A stretch of 64,000 nt of DNA. Origin: Desulfotruncus alcoholivorax DSM 16058 (GTDB lineage Bacteria; Bacillota; Desulfotomaculia; Desulfotomaculales; Desulfallaceae). Of the stretch, positions 34,358 to 43,830 are shown in pieces. Below the pieces are notes generated by a model. It was not told where the DNA came from and searched no databases. It worked only from the letters and a program-made list of their open reading frames with translations. Every line of letters starts with the position of its first letter. The first letter of the stretch is position 1. Location of the stretch: contig NZ_AUMW01000006.1 of the NCBI RefSeq assembly GCF_000430885.1, positions 62,001-126,000 of the forward strand, in the 5' to 3' direction. The translations under genes were made by a program, and so were the position numbers.

Positions 34358-34394
34358 ATGCGTTGGTGAGAATTTTTCTTCTCAACCAACGCAT
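34358..34394. terminator. Hairpin between the two-component genes and the second GGDEF/EAL gene
   Basis: ATGCGTTGGTGAGAA pairs with TTCTCAACCAACGCAT (one bulge) across a 6-nt loop. It is in the 430-bp divergent spacer. No T-run, so its role may be in RNA stability or as an operator. Confidence 0.4.
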
Positions 34395-34445
34395 GATAAA
34401 ATATGGTGGCTAAAGATGTCAAAACATTTTTTTGACCTTGTTTAA

Positions 34446-34511
34446 GGTGGTTTTTCTCCCTGTTCGTCAAGTTCGTCATCGACGTACTGACTCTTAGCGA
34501 CCACCAGGGAG
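34446..34511 (+). promoter_or_regulatory. Possible structured leader with interlocking pairings
   Basis: GGTGGT (34446-34451) can pair with ACCACC (34500-34505), and CTCCCTG (34456-34462) with CAGGGAG (34505-34511). The pairings interleave, so they are either a pseudoknot or mutually exclusive. The segment lies 139-204 nt upstream of the second GGDEF/EAL gene. A small hairpin (CACTTT/AAAGTG) follows. I do not recognise it as a known riboswitch class. Confidence 0.35.
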
Positions 34512-34649
34512 CTTTACCGTTTATAAGTTGGTTGAAACCCTCACTTTATGAACAAAGTGTGGATTATTTTACGGTTACTTATATTTTTAATTACTTTGCA
34601 ATTCTGGTAAGATATAGACAGATACAATGGTTGGAAAGGACTGTTTTAT

Positions 34650-37106
34650 TTGTTGAATAATAGGCATTTATCCGACCAGGAACATTATTACAGAATTATA
34701 TATGAAAATACCCCTGCCGGAATATTAATTTATGAGCTGAATACACATAATGTCTTAACAGCAAATCCTTATGTCTGTTCTTGGCTTGGTTATAATCCTG
34801 ATGATATTACCAATAATAAAATTGATAGGATTTTTGGTCCATATATACATGAAATTGAAATGGCTGTATTAACAAGTATCAATCAAGCACTCCTTAGCGT
34901 GAAGGAATCCAAGTGTTATAAAAATGATGGTACATTAATCGATGTAGCCGTTACCGGAATAAATTTAAATTTTTATAATAAAAATTGTATTTTAATATTT
35001 GCCAGAGATATCAGCATGAGAAAGAAAGCTGAAAAAGAATTACAATCACATGCACATTTTTTACAAAAACTAATTGATACTATACCAAACCCCATTTTTT
35101 ATAAAGGATTGGATGGACGGTACATTGGCTGTAATTTTGAATTTGAAAAATTTATTGGATTAAAAAAAGAGCAAATAATAGGAAAATCCGCTTGTGATAT
35201 AGCACCACCAGACATGGCCGATATTTATAAGGAAAGTGACAAAACCTTATTGAGCAAACCTGGTGATTATCTTTACGAAGCCTCAGTATACGCTAATGGA
35301 ACCAACCACGATGTAATATTTCATAAGGCTACTTATTTAAATAATGATAACGAGATTGCCGGTTTAGTAGGGGTAATCATTGATATAACTCAACGCAAAA
35401 AGGCGGAAAAAGTTTTACAGGCTGCTCAACAACAACTACTGGATATAATAGAATCCCTTCCCGATCCCACTTTTGTCATTGATCAGCATAAAAAGGTAAT
35501 AGCCTGGAACCTGGCCATTGAAAAGATGACAGGAATTAAAAAAGAGGAAATGTTAGGCAAAGGAAATTATTGTTACGGGATTCCTTTCTATGGATATCCA
35601 CGGCCATTACTTTGCGATTTCTTTTGGCCGGGAAATAAAGATTATCCCCCATATCAAAAGCTTAAAAAGGAAGGAAATACGTTAATTGCAGAAGAGTACG
35701 TTCCAGCCCTTAATAACGGTAAAGGAGCTTATTTATGGGCTACAGCATCACCTTTGTTTGATGGTAAAGGTCGTTTAGTTGGGGCAATAGAAACTCTTCG
35801 GGATATCACCGAACAAAATAGGATGAAAGAGCAGCTACAATACCTGGCCACGCATGATTCATTAACCGGTATACCAAACAGATATTCATTACTGGAAAAT
35901 TTACGAAGAGCTGTTGCCAAAGCCAAGCGGGGGCAGATCAGCGCTTTACTTTTAATTGATTTAGATAACTTCAAACTTATAAACGATACTCTGGGACACC
36001 CATCCGGCGATGATTATTTAATTACTTTGACCAGCATATTAAAAAGCAATCTTCGTGAGGGAGACCTTCTGGCACGTTTAGGCGGAGATGAATTTGCGGT
36101 ATTACTTGAAGGAACAACAGAAGAAGAAGCAAAAACTGTGGCTGAAAAACTCAGGAGTATTATAGAAGAAAGTGAATTATGCCTTGTGACTCACAAAACG
36201 TGTTTTAACTTAACTATAAGTATAGGCGTTACCATGATTGATGGTACTATAGACGCTCCCAAAATATTATCTTACGCTGACTCAGCGTTATATACAGCTA
36301 AAAAAGCAGGCAGAAATAAAGTGAGTTTTTATCAACAATCACCGGATCAATTAAATCATAAAGTAACTGAAACTCATTATTTAGTTAATTTAATTAAACA
36401 TGGTCTAAAAGAGGATAGATTCATACCTATGTTTCAACCGATTTATGAGCTAAAAAATAATAAAATAAGTCATTATGAAGTATTAATCCGGTTAAAGGAT
36501 AATCAGGGGCAGCTAATTTTACCGGGAAGGTTTATCCATGTGGCGGAAAGGTTTGGTTTAATTGCCCAAATCGATCGCTGGGTTGTAGAGGCTTCTTTAT
36601 CCACACTAAAAAAATATTCTCAACTTAAGCTTTTCATTAATATTTCGGGTATAAGTTTAAGCGATGAAAGTTTGCTCGAATTTATAGAGGAAAAAGTCCA
36701 TCAAAGCGGTATTAACCCGGAACGCCTAGGGTTTGAGATCACCGAGAACAGCGCGGTAAGAGATCTTGTTCGGGCTGAAAACTGGATACGCAGGCTAAAA
36801 AAGTTAGGATGCCGCTTTGCTCTGGACGACTTTGGCATTGGTTTCTCTTCGTTTTATTACCTTCGCTACCTTCCGGTTGATTTATTGAAAATTGATGGTT
36901 CGTTTATACAGAATCTTGATGAGGACTCCACAAACCTCGCTTTGGTCCAGGCTATAAATAATGTAGCGCAGTCTTTAGGTAAAAAAACAATCGCTGAATT
37001 TGTGGAAAATGAGTCGATCGTAAGAATATTAACCAATCTAGATATAGATTACGGGCAGGGGTATTATTTCGGGAAACCTGAGCCATATCCAATGAGCAAG
37101 GTATAA
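34650..37106 (+). CDS. PAS sensor with GGDEF and EAL domains
   Basis: 818 residues, a shorter paralogue of the protein at 23982. Three PAS domains (~10-125, ~130-255 and ~260-390) precede GGDEF (~395-560) and EAL (~575-818). Here the cyclase motif is intact (GGDEF at 478-482) while the phosphodiesterase signature reads EVL at 610-612. The other EAL residues (INISG, EITE, DDFGIG, AEFVE) remain. EVL variants can be active or binding-only, so the net direction is uncertain, but a cyclase role is more likely than for the paralogue. Start TTG at 34650 (or the next codon, also TTG) has GGAAAGGA 9 nt upstream. No membrane span. Confidence 0.93.
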   Translation: MLNNRHLSDQEHYYRIIYENTPAGILIYELNTHNVLTANPYVCSWLGYNPDDITNNKIDRIFGPYIHEIEMAVLTSINQALLSVKESKCYKNDGTLIDVAVTGINLNFYNKNCILIFARDISMRKKAEKELQSHAHFLQKLIDTIPNPIFYKGLDGRYIGCNFEFEKFIGLKKEQIIGKSACDIAPPDMADIYKESDKTLLSKPGDYLYEASVYANGTNHDVIFHKATYLNNDNEIAGLVGVIIDITQRKKAEKVLQAAQQQLLDIIESLPDPTFVIDQHKKVIAWNLAIEKMTGIKKEEMLGKGNYCYGIPFYGYPRPLLCDFFWPGNKDYPPYQKLKKEGNTLIAEEYVPALNNGKGAYLWATASPLFDGKGRLVGAIETLRDITEQNRMKEQLQYLATHDSLTGIPNRYSLLENLRRAVAKAKRGQISALLLIDLDNFKLINDTLGHPSGDDYLITLTSILKSNLREGDLLARLGGDEFAVLLEGTTEEEAKTVAEKLRSIIEESELCLVTHKTCFNLTISIGVTMIDGTIDAPKILSYADSALYTAKKAGRNKVSFYQQSPDQLNHKVTETHYLVNLIKHGLKEDRFIPMFQPIYELKNNKISHYEVLIRLKDNQGQLILPGRFIHVAERFGLIAQIDRWVVEASLSTLKKYSQLKLFINISGISLSDESLLEFIEEKVHQSGINPERLGFEITENSAVRDLVRAENWIRRLKKLGCRFALDDFGIGFSSFYYLRYLPVDLLKIDGSFIQNLDEDSTNLALVQAINNVAQSLGKKTIAEFVENESIVRILTNLDIDYGQGYYFGKPEPYPMSKV

Positions 37107-37486
37107 ATTGAAATGCGAAGCGCGCCGAAACCGGCAACGCCTTCATCACATCATCGAACTTGCGCCGTGCATGTTATAAACCCAAAGTCCTTTGCATTTA
37201 TTAAATGTCAAACCACATTCTTAAAAATACGGGATTCTACATTTTCTCGCTGGCTTTATTACTGGAAGCAATGCTATTTGGCGGCGGTATCAGGCAACAA
37301 GTCCATCCCGGCCGGTATTGACCGCTAACCGGACGGTTGCTTTTTAGCTCTTTGAGAAAAAAGCTATTGTATTAGTTTACTGACAAAGCCAGGAGTTTTA
37401 CCCAGGCTTTACTTTTTCCCCTTGATATTATCCGGCCATAGTGATATCTTAGGTTTTATGATATTCTGCGGAAAGAAGGCATGGGC
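37107..37486. other. Gene-free stretch with a terminator-like hairpin
   Basis: No coding frame here resembles a known protein. AAAGCC (37385-37390) and GGCTTT (37405-37410) form a hairpin followed by ACTTTTT, a weak plus-strand terminator ahead of the MFS gene. AACCGGACGGTTGCTTTTT near 37327 is a second small candidate. Confidence 0.4.
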
Positions 37487-38596
37487 ATGGAGGTTAACTC
37501 CGTAGTGCTGGTTACCTGTGTGAACTTTTTATTAAACATCGCCATCCAGGGTTCAACCATATTTATACCTCTTTTGGGCGCCCGGCTGGGCGCTTCGGAT
37601 TTTCAAGTGGGTTTAATTGGTGCTGCTTATGGTGGGGCTTACCTGTTATCCTCCCTTTATTTCGGGCGGCAGTCGGACCGGCGGGGAAGGACGGCATTTG
37701 TTCGATCCGGGCTTGTACTTTGTATAATTGCCTTTGCGGCCCAGCTGCTGGCCCATAATTTATACATTCTGACCCTGGTCAGGGCCGGGGTTGGCTTTGC
37801 CCTTGGGGTTACCATGGCTGCCTTGATGGCTTATGCCTACGAATCGGGGGCTGATATGGGGCGGTTCAGTTCCTACGGGTCACTGGGTTGGATTGCGGGG
37901 GCGCTGGGCGCTGCCTGGCTGAAGGATTTTGACATTTTATTTTTGGCGAGTGCTGTGTGCTGTTTGGTGGCTTTTTCTTTTTCTCTGTTTTTCTCTTCAG
38001 CCACCGGCCCTGGTGTGGGTGGCAACAAGAAAGAAGCCGCTTCTTTTAGGGAAGTTGTAAAAGTTGGATTTCCCATCTACCTGGCCGTTTTTCTGCGCCA
38101 TCTGGGGGCCGCGGCAGTGTGGATTATTCTACCCCTTTATTTTGCAACCCTGGGGCTGGACCGGTTCTGGGTGGGCATACTCTGGGGGATAAACTTTGCT
38201 GTGCAATTTGTTGTTATGCGCTATCTGGAGAGGTTTGACCCCAATAAAATTTTTGCTTTCGGCCAGGTATTGTCGATCATAGTATTTGTGGCCTATGTCC
38301 TGGCAAGCAAGCTGACAACTCTGATAGCAGTACAGCTACTGCTGGGGGTGGCATGGTCCTGCCTTTATGTAGGTGCACTGCTGCTGGTATTGAGGGCAGG
38401 TGAGGACAGGGGTACCGCCAGTGGTATTTTTCAGGCTACCTTGAACCTGTGCAGTGCCCTGGGGCCTCTTCTGGGTGGTATTATCGCCCAGTACACGGGC
38501 TACCACGGGGTAATGCTTTTTGCCGCCGCCCTCGGAGTAGCCGGGCTGGTGGTGGCTGTTCCCCGGCCGGGTAGAACTCAAGTTAAAATGAATTAA
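37487..38596 (+). CDS. Major facilitator superfamily transporter
   Basis: About 369 residues with 11-12 membrane spans, slightly shorter than the ~400 usual for the family. The loop between helices 2 and 3 reads FGRQSDRRGRTAFVRSG, matching the MFS motif G-x-x-x-D-R-x-G-R-+. The middle holds a basic loop (GGNKKEAASFREVVKVG) between the two six-helix halves. The substrate cannot be inferred; there is no adjacent enzyme or regulator. The frame opens at ATG 37481, but the ATG at 37487 is better spaced from GAAAGAAGG. Composition is GC-richer than the preceding c-di-GMP region. Confidence 0.88.
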   Translation: MEVNSVVLVTCVNFLLNIAIQGSTIFIPLLGARLGASDFQVGLIGAAYGGAYLLSSLYFGRQSDRRGRTAFVRSGLVLCIIAFAAQLLAHNLYILTLVRAGVGFALGVTMAALMAYAYESGADMGRFSSYGSLGWIAGALGAAWLKDFDILFLASAVCCLVAFSFSLFFSSATGPGVGGNKKEAASFREVVKVGFPIYLAVFLRHLGAAAVWIILPLYFATLGLDRFWVGILWGINFAVQFVVMRYLERFDPNKIFAFGQVLSIIVFVAYVLASKLTTLIAVQLLLGVAWSCLYVGALLLVLRAGEDRGTASGIFQATLNLCSALGPLLGGIIAQYTGYHGVMLFAAALGVAGLVVAVPRPGRTQVKMN

Positions 38597-38933
38597 TTAT
38601 TTAATCTAAATTAACAATTTATGTACCAAAGCCCGTTATATATGTATATAGCACAGCACACATTCCCTTTTATCCTTTATGAAGCGGCTAGAAGGCAAAC
38701 TGCTCCCGTCTTCGTCTAGCAGAAATTAACTTACTCATTCTTTTTAGAATCAACCTGGTGATTGATGGCGGGATGACCAGGAAAATGATTTATGCGGAAT
38801 AAAAAAGCTGGGGGCAAGGTCTACCTTGTCCTGCCAACCGATGCCATGTACACAATGGTCTCGTTTTCGTCGTATAACCGGTTAGATTGGTTCACCTCGT
38901 CGCCAAATTCAATGCTCACTGGCCTGGTCACAG

Positions 38934-39065
38934 CTAAACCAGGCCTTTCAAGAACTGCTGCCTCAGGTCTTCGGGAAATTTCTCTATGGCGTAGCGCAGC
39001 ATTGTGCGGAATGCTGCCTTCTCTTTGTCTGCATACTGCTGCAGTTCGTCTTTTATCGTTTTCAC
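38934..39065 (-). CDS. Short orphan ORF, unrecognised (possible remnant)
   Basis: A GTG-initiated 43-residue frame (VKTIKDELQQYADKEK...) with strongly helical, charged composition and a natural stop. It lies 11 nt beyond the Nudix stop, and the open frame extends upstream into the Nudix 3' end. No ribosome-binding site is evident. It may be a remnant of a larger gene. The rest of 38597-39076 shows nothing recognisable. Confidence 0.25.
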   Translation of the reverse strand: MKTIKDELQQYADKEKAAFRTMLRYAIEKFPEDLRQQFLKGLV

Positions 39066-39076
39066 AGAATCCGTGA

Positions 39077-39463
39077 TTATCCACTGCCCTTCTCATAACA
39101 TTTCCAAACCGGGATATCCGCCGGGGCAAAATCAAATTCTTTTAATTTCTCTCTTTCGACCCACTCAGCCGCCGCATGGAAATTCAATCTCAATTCCCCG
39201 CCGGTAATCTCCGCCAAGTAGCATATTAATTCAATCTCGCCGGTTTCGTATTGATAGTTGCTGTTCATGAAATGCTCCGTTATTTTAATATCCAGGTTTA
39301 GCTCCTCTTTAATCTCCCGTACCAGGCACTGCTCCGGAGTTTCCCCTTGCTCTATTTTTCCACCCGGGAACTCCCATTTTAAGCCCAGTTTATCTTCCTT
39401 GGGCCTCTGGGTAATCAGGACCCGGCCGTTCTTTTCAATGATGGCTGCGGTTACTCTTTTCAA
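39077..39463 (-). CDS. MutT-like Nudix hydrolase (NTP pyrophosphohydrolase)
   Basis: About 128 residues, cytosolic. The Nudix box is complete: GGKIEQGETPEQCLVREIKEEL fits G-x5-E-x7-R-E-x2-E-E. The segment RVLITQRPKEDKLGLKWEFPGG is typical of MutT/8-oxo-dGTP-type enzymes. A longer frame begins with TTG at 39478, but the TTG at 39463 gives the normal MutT start (KRVTAAIIEKNGR) and has GTGGGG 7 nt upstream. It follows the helicase stop by 4 nt, so the two are co-translated. The tight link to a PLD-helicase-DUF3427 protein suggests a joint role in nucleic-acid defence or repair (inference); general nucleotide sanitation is the alternative. Confidence 0.9.
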   Translation of the reverse strand: MKRVTAAIIEKNGRVLITQRPKEDKLGLKWEFPGGKIEQGETPEQCLVREIKEELNLDIKITEHFMNSNYQYETGEIELICYLAEITGGELRLNFHAAAEWVEREKLKEFDFAPADIPVWKCYEKGSG

Positions 39464-39467
39464 CGCT

Positions 39468-42400
39468 TTACCCCACAATCATTTTATTGGTCTTTTTCAG
39501 GAACCTGGCCGGAATGGGCCGCTCCAGCCGCCAAACAATACTCATGGGCCTGGTGCCCGTATGCTGCACATATTGGGCCAGACCCAGGAAGGTGTACGGC
39601 ACGGCCCCGGCGGCATCGTTTTTAAACTCCCGCACAAACAGCGCCACCCGGCTGCCATTTTTGCGGTGGTTGATATAGCGCTGCCCGGTTGGCGAGTGTT
39701 CAGCAGTGGTACTCTGGGACTGCCAGTGGAAGAGCCATTCATTTATTGAATAATCGTCATACATGGTGGAGGGCGAATATTGCTTATCAGCTTTGTTCAG
39801 GGTGATCAGGAATATATCCAGCTGCTTGTCCGGCAGGTATTTCACACCCTCCCGCATGGAGGGCATGCGGTCCCAGGTATAGTAGCCCACAGCCGCCAGA
39901 ATCTGGTCCCGGGTATAGGTGCAATGCAGGTCCAGGGGGCTGTTAAAGCCTAAATCTACCGGCCGGTCCACGAAGTCTATCTTTTCATAGCAGTAGCGTA
40001 AAAGCTCAATTATCTCCTCAAACATGACGGTATTTTGCCTGATGCGTTCCATGCTCCCGGCAAGTGTAGCAAAGCCGCTGCCGGGCAGGGGTTTTTGCCA
40101 GACGGTGTAATGGGCCATGAGCAGCATTTTACGCTCTGCTTCAGTTAACGCATTTTCGTCTATAGTTTCTTCAGCCTGTAAAATTTTTAGCAAAAATAAA
40201 ATCCACCGGCGGGAGTCAATGGCGCACAGGCGGGCCAGCGCCTTTCCCAATACCTTTTCATCAGGATCGTTAAAATCCTCCCTTATCCCTGCCAGGACGG
40301 ACAAACGGCTGAAGGAGGTCTTGCTGTAAAACTCCCTGGCATCCAGGTGGTAGTACTCCAAGAATTTGGCCAGTGTGGGCCTCTCACCGGTATCTTCCTC
40401 AAAGGAGGCCAGCCTGGCGACAAACCCCGATACCCGTCCCAGGGTGCTGCGAATGTTGTTTAAAATATACTCCCGGGCCTTCTTTTCCAGCTGGATAAAG
40501 CAGCCTTTGGGCAGGCCGGCAAAGCCCTCCTTCAGGTTGCGCTGCAGGCCACGGGTGGTGTTAATCAGCAGTGCCTTAAACTTATCCTCAAAGTTATATC
40601 TTCTGTTGGCCTGGCCAATAAAGTCCAGAACGGTAAGACAGTCCTTATCCTCATGCAGGCGCAGGCCCCGGCCCAGCTGCTGCAGAAAAACCGTCAGGCT
40701 CTCGGTGGGGCGCAGGAACAGGATGGTATTTACTTCCGGGATATCCACGCCCTCGTTATAAATGTCCACCACAAAGATAAATTTGATTTCCCCGCCGGCC
40801 AGCCGCCTTTGGGCGCTGTTCCTTTCCTCATCTGAGGATTGGGCGGACAGGGCTATGGAGGGGATGCCAAAGTGATTAAAGAATTTAGCCATATACCGGG
40901 CGTGTTCGATGGAAACACAAAAGCCCAGCCCCTTAACCTCATTAATATCTGTTACATACCGGTCCAGTGAGGTGATCACATGCCTGGCCCGGGCATCATT
41001 TCCGGTATAAACTTTGTTCAGGTCACCCCGGTCATAGCCTCCCCTGGCCCAGCGCAGGGCGTCCAAATCCACGGTGTCGGTAACGCCAAAATATTGGAAC
41101 GGGCACAGCAGCTTTCGCTCTATGGCTTCGGGCAGGCGGATTTCTGCTGCAATGCGGTGGTCAAAGTATTCAAGTACACTTTTACCGTCCATGCGCTCAG
41201 GGGTGGCGGTGAGACCCAGGAGAATCTTAGGGCGATAGTGGGTGAGCAGTTTTTGATAAATTGGCGCGGCGGTATGGTGAAATTCGTCCACAATTATGTA
41301 ATCGTAAAAATCAGGGGAGGTAATACTGTCAAGCTCCCGGGAGTTAAAGGTCTGAATGGATATAAAAAGGTGCTCGATGCTCCCCGGGGTGGATCCCCCG
41401 ACAAACAGCTCACCAAAATTGGGGTCTTTCAGGACGGCGCGAAAGCAGGCCAGGCTTTGCTTTAATATTTCCTCCCGGTGGGCCACAAACAGCAGGCGGT
41501 TCGGCCGGCCACGGTTGGCGCTGCAAAACCTCTTATAGTCGAAGGCCGAAATCACTGTTTTACCGGTTCCGGTAGCGGCCACCACCAGGTTGCGCCAGTG
41601 GCCCCGCAGCTTTCTTTCGGCCTCCAGCCTATCCAGTATTTCACTTTGGTACGGATATGGTGTGATATCAAAATTAAAGGTGATTTTCTCCCCCGTTGTA
41701 TAGCGCTCAGCCACAATGGCACGCTGCAGGGCCTGCTTTTCTCCCTCATGGTAGGGAATGAACTCCCTGTCGTTCCAATAGGTTTCAAAGGTAGCTGCAA
41801 TCTTTTTGATAATGTCGGGCTGGTCTTTTTGGGTTAGCTTCACGTTCCACTCCAGCCCGGCCGATATGGCCGCGCCGGAGAGGTTGGACGACCCCACATA
41901 GGCTGTGGTAAAACCGCTGTGGCGGTAAAAAACATAGGCCTTGGCATGCAGACGGGTGCGCCTGGTTTCATAAGAAATCTTGATGTCAGTGTTGGGCAGC
42001 CCCCGCAGAGCCTCCACAGCCTTAACATCAGTGGCCCCCATGTAGGAGGTGGTAATAATGCGCAGCCTGCCCCGCCTGCTAAATTCCCTTAGCTCATCAA
42101 TAATAATCCGCAGGCCGCTCCACTTGATAAAAGAAACCAGCATGTCGATCCGGTCACAGCTTAAAATCTCCTTTTTAAGCTCCAAATACATGCTGGGCTC
42201 ATGCACTGACCCTGTAAACAGCGAACTGGCCGCAATGGAGGTTACCGGCCGGACAATATCAGCTTTTTCATTTACTGCGTAAGCTGAATTATTCCTCTCC
42301 AGTAAGGCCAGCAGCATCTGGGCGCGCCTGTCCACCGTCATGCCGGCAAGAGAGACATCCCCTGCCCTTGCTACTATTGTATTTATCAGGTCATTACAGA

Positions 42401-42602
42401 CAGCGATCTGATCCCTTATCTTGCCGCCTTTATCCTTGATGTTGGCCAGCCCCTGCAAAATAACCCCGGCAAGATAACCGGCCAGAACTTTAGCAGACTC
42501 TTCACTATCAATGGGGCCTTTTTTTACTATGTACTCAGAAGATTCTATTTCCTTTGAGATGAGCTTGTTCAGCACCTGCTCATAAATACCTGGCTTTAGC
42601 AT
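39468..42602 (-). CDS. PLD-nuclease / SF2 helicase / DUF3427 protein
   Basis: About 1044 residues. An N-terminal helical region is followed by a phospholipase-D-like nuclease domain (HAKAYVF near 220 and GSSNLSG, an HxK...GSxN motif), a DEAD/DEAH-type SF2 helicase (Walker A AATGTGKT ~345, DEFHH ~440, TATPERMDG, and motif VI QLGRGLRLH ~610), and a C-terminal DUF3427 region (~790-1044). This architecture occurs sporadically in bacterial genomes and is often placed among defence or DNA-repair genes. The ATG at 42602 has AAAGGTG upstream and is preferred over TTG 42617. The Nudix gene follows 4 nt after its stop. An isolated upstream stretch (42650-42900) holds no gene. Confidence 0.9.
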   Translation of the reverse strand: MLKPGIYEQVLNKLISKEIESSEYIVKKGPIDSEESAKVLAGYLAGVILQGLANIKDKGGKIRDQIAVCNDLINTIVARAGDVSLAGMTVDRRAQMLLALLERNNSAYAVNEKADIVRPVTSIAASSLFTGSVHEPSMYLELKKEILSCDRIDMLVSFIKWSGLRIIIDELREFSRRGRLRIITTSYMGATDVKAVEALRGLPNTDIKISYETRRTRLHAKAYVFYRHSGFTTAYVGSSNLSGAAISAGLEWNVKLTQKDQPDIIKKIAATFETYWNDREFIPYHEGEKQALQRAIVAERYTTGEKITFNFDITPYPYQSEILDRLEAERKLRGHWRNLVVAATGTGKTVISAFDYKRFCSANRGRPNRLLFVAHREEILKQSLACFRAVLKDPNFGELFVGGSTPGSIEHLFISIQTFNSRELDSITSPDFYDYIIVDEFHHTAAPIYQKLLTHYRPKILLGLTATPERMDGKSVLEYFDHRIAAEIRLPEAIERKLLCPFQYFGVTDTVDLDALRWARGGYDRGDLNKVYTGNDARARHVITSLDRYVTDINEVKGLGFCVSIEHARYMAKFFNHFGIPSIALSAQSSDEERNSAQRRLAGGEIKFIFVVDIYNEGVDIPEVNTILFLRPTESLTVFLQQLGRGLRLHEDKDCLTVLDFIGQANRRYNFEDKFKALLINTTRGLQRNLKEGFAGLPKGCFIQLEKKAREYILNNIRSTLGRVSGFVARLASFEEDTGERPTLAKFLEYYHLDAREFYSKTSFSRLSVLAGIREDFNDPDEKVLGKALARLCAIDSRRWILFLLKILQAEETIDENALTEAERKMLLMAHYTVWQKPLPGSGFATLAGSMERIRQNTVMFEEIIELLRYCYEKIDFVDRPVDLGFNSPLDLHCTYTRDQILAAVGYYTWDRMPSMREGVKYLPDKQLDIFLITLNKADKQYSPSTMYDDYSINEWLFHWQSQSTTAEHSPTGQRYINHRKNGSRVALFVREFKNDAAGAVPYTFLGLAQYVQHTGTRPMSIVWRLERPIPARFLKKTNKMIVG

Positions 42603-42911
42603 TTTAGCACCTTTCAACCATATATCTTGCCGGTCCTCGAGTTTTATTTTCTAAAAGCGCATTATCGCTCCAATCGCGCCTTGAGTCAAGGATCTTAATT
42701 CGGCCTTATGGGTCTCGGGCATTGTATTGCTCAAGCATTCCTGAGGGTAAACCATAGTATTACATTTTCGTAAAAAAAATTTGAGTTAATAAGCTTAACC
42801 GTCGGTTTAATGTGCCAGCCCCGAATAAGGTATGGGTAGCCGATATCACTTACATTCCTACTAGTTAACCTGTGCCGGTAGACCTTATCTGAAGCCGGTA
42901 CGGACTTTAAT

Positions 42912-43664
42912 TTACAGTTGCGACGTCTCTCTTCTAAAAAAAGTGGCCGGGCCGTTACTGTAAAAAAGGACTCCTTTATGGTGGTTCATCAAATGAATAA
43001 AGTAGTTGAAACAATCTTTTGTTTCAATGTTAAACACATAGGGGCAGATACCTACGATGGGCGCTTTTTCCAGAGATTCGTCCAGGGAATGCTCAAAGTT
43101 CAGTAATTTGGAAAAATCTTCGCCGCAACTGAGCAGGTTGGGGGAGCCTGACCCCCACATGGCTTCATATCCCATTGCCAGGGATCTGTCTGCCTCTTCA
43201 AGCCAGATTTGAACGGGTCCCTTTTCGCCATTCCTGTTAAATGAATCAGCCAAATCAACTATAGCCAGCATGTTGCGTTTTTCTAGTTCCTCCACGGCAA
43301 GTCCCCTTACTGAAAGCTCCCGTCTCACCTCTTCCCGGTTTTGCCACCAACAGCCCTTGAACAATCGCCGGCCTTCCCGCATGCCCCTTTTAAAGAATTC
43401 GGCCTCCAGGTCGTAAACTTCTGATGCGCTGGAGGTTACAGCCATGATATGGTCATGGCGGCAGTTTAATTTATCCAGGTATGAAATCTCCCCCGGCAGG
43501 TGTGAGTCGGCCAGCTTGGCTTCCAGCACTTCGCTTTTAATGCGCCATTCCTTGCCTATTTTAACGCCAGGAAACTTGCCGGCTCTGAGCCACCTGTAAA
43601 TGGTATTGGGCGTGGTGCGCAGTTTTTCAGCCACTTCGTTAACTGTGAGCAATTCGTTATTCAT
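42912..43664 (-). CDS. Excisionase-type HTH regulator with MEDS sensory domain
   Basis: 250 residues. The N-terminal ~55 form a MerR/excisionase-like HTH (LTVNEVAEKLRTTPNTIYRWLRAGKFPGVKIGKEWRI). The rest is a MEDS domain, known from methanogen/methylotroph sensors and the DcmR repressor of dichloromethane dehalogenase (EFFKRGMREGRRLF, YEAMWGSG, LNFEHSLDESL, IVGICPYV). It is transcribed away from the MtrH/UroD/corrinoid operon that starts 346 bp away. Three related ~16-bp elements lie in the shared spacer, so it is a good candidate to sense a C1 substrate and control that operon (inference). Start ATG has AAAGGAGAA upstream. Confidence 0.88.
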   Translation of the reverse strand: MNNELLTVNEVAEKLRTTPNTIYRWLRAGKFPGVKIGKEWRIKSEVLEAKLADSHLPGEISYLDKLNCRHDHIMAVTSSASEVYDLEAEFFKRGMREGRRLFKGCWWQNREEVRRELSVRGLAVEELEKRNMLAIVDLADSFNRNGEKGPVQIWLEEADRSLAMGYEAMWGSGSPNLLSCGEDFSKLLNFEHSLDESLEKAPIVGICPYVFNIETKDCFNYFIHLMNHHKGVLFYSNGPATFFRRETSQL

Positions 43665-43707
43665 CGCAACGGGTTCTCCTTTGGCAGCCTTATCTTCATA
43701 ATAATAT

Positions 43708-43830
43708 CATACCATTCTATACCGTTCAATAAATCTCCATCTATATGTTAATTTATTCATGATTGAAAAAAGTTTTTATGCTATATGATACAGTTTTATA
43801 CAATATAATACATTGACATACATTTCTATC
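43708..43830. promoter_or_regulatory. Three direct-repeat operator candidates
   Basis: CATACCATTCTATACC (43708-43723), GATACAGTTTTATACA (43787-43802) and CATACATTTCTATC (43817-43830) share ATAC-x2-TT-x-TAT. The first lies next to the MEDS regulator start. The second and third lie 30 bp apart on one face of the helix, and the third overlaps the promoter spacer of the methyltransferase operon. Confidence 0.5.

Noticed and set aside
34446-34560. Second c-di-GMP riboswitch (class II)
   Set aside because: The conserved class-II core was not found; recorded only as an unknown structured leader.
38821-39135. 104-residue minus-strand frame
   Set aside because: Overlaps the Nudix 3' end in another frame and has no family resemblance; treated as a shadow.
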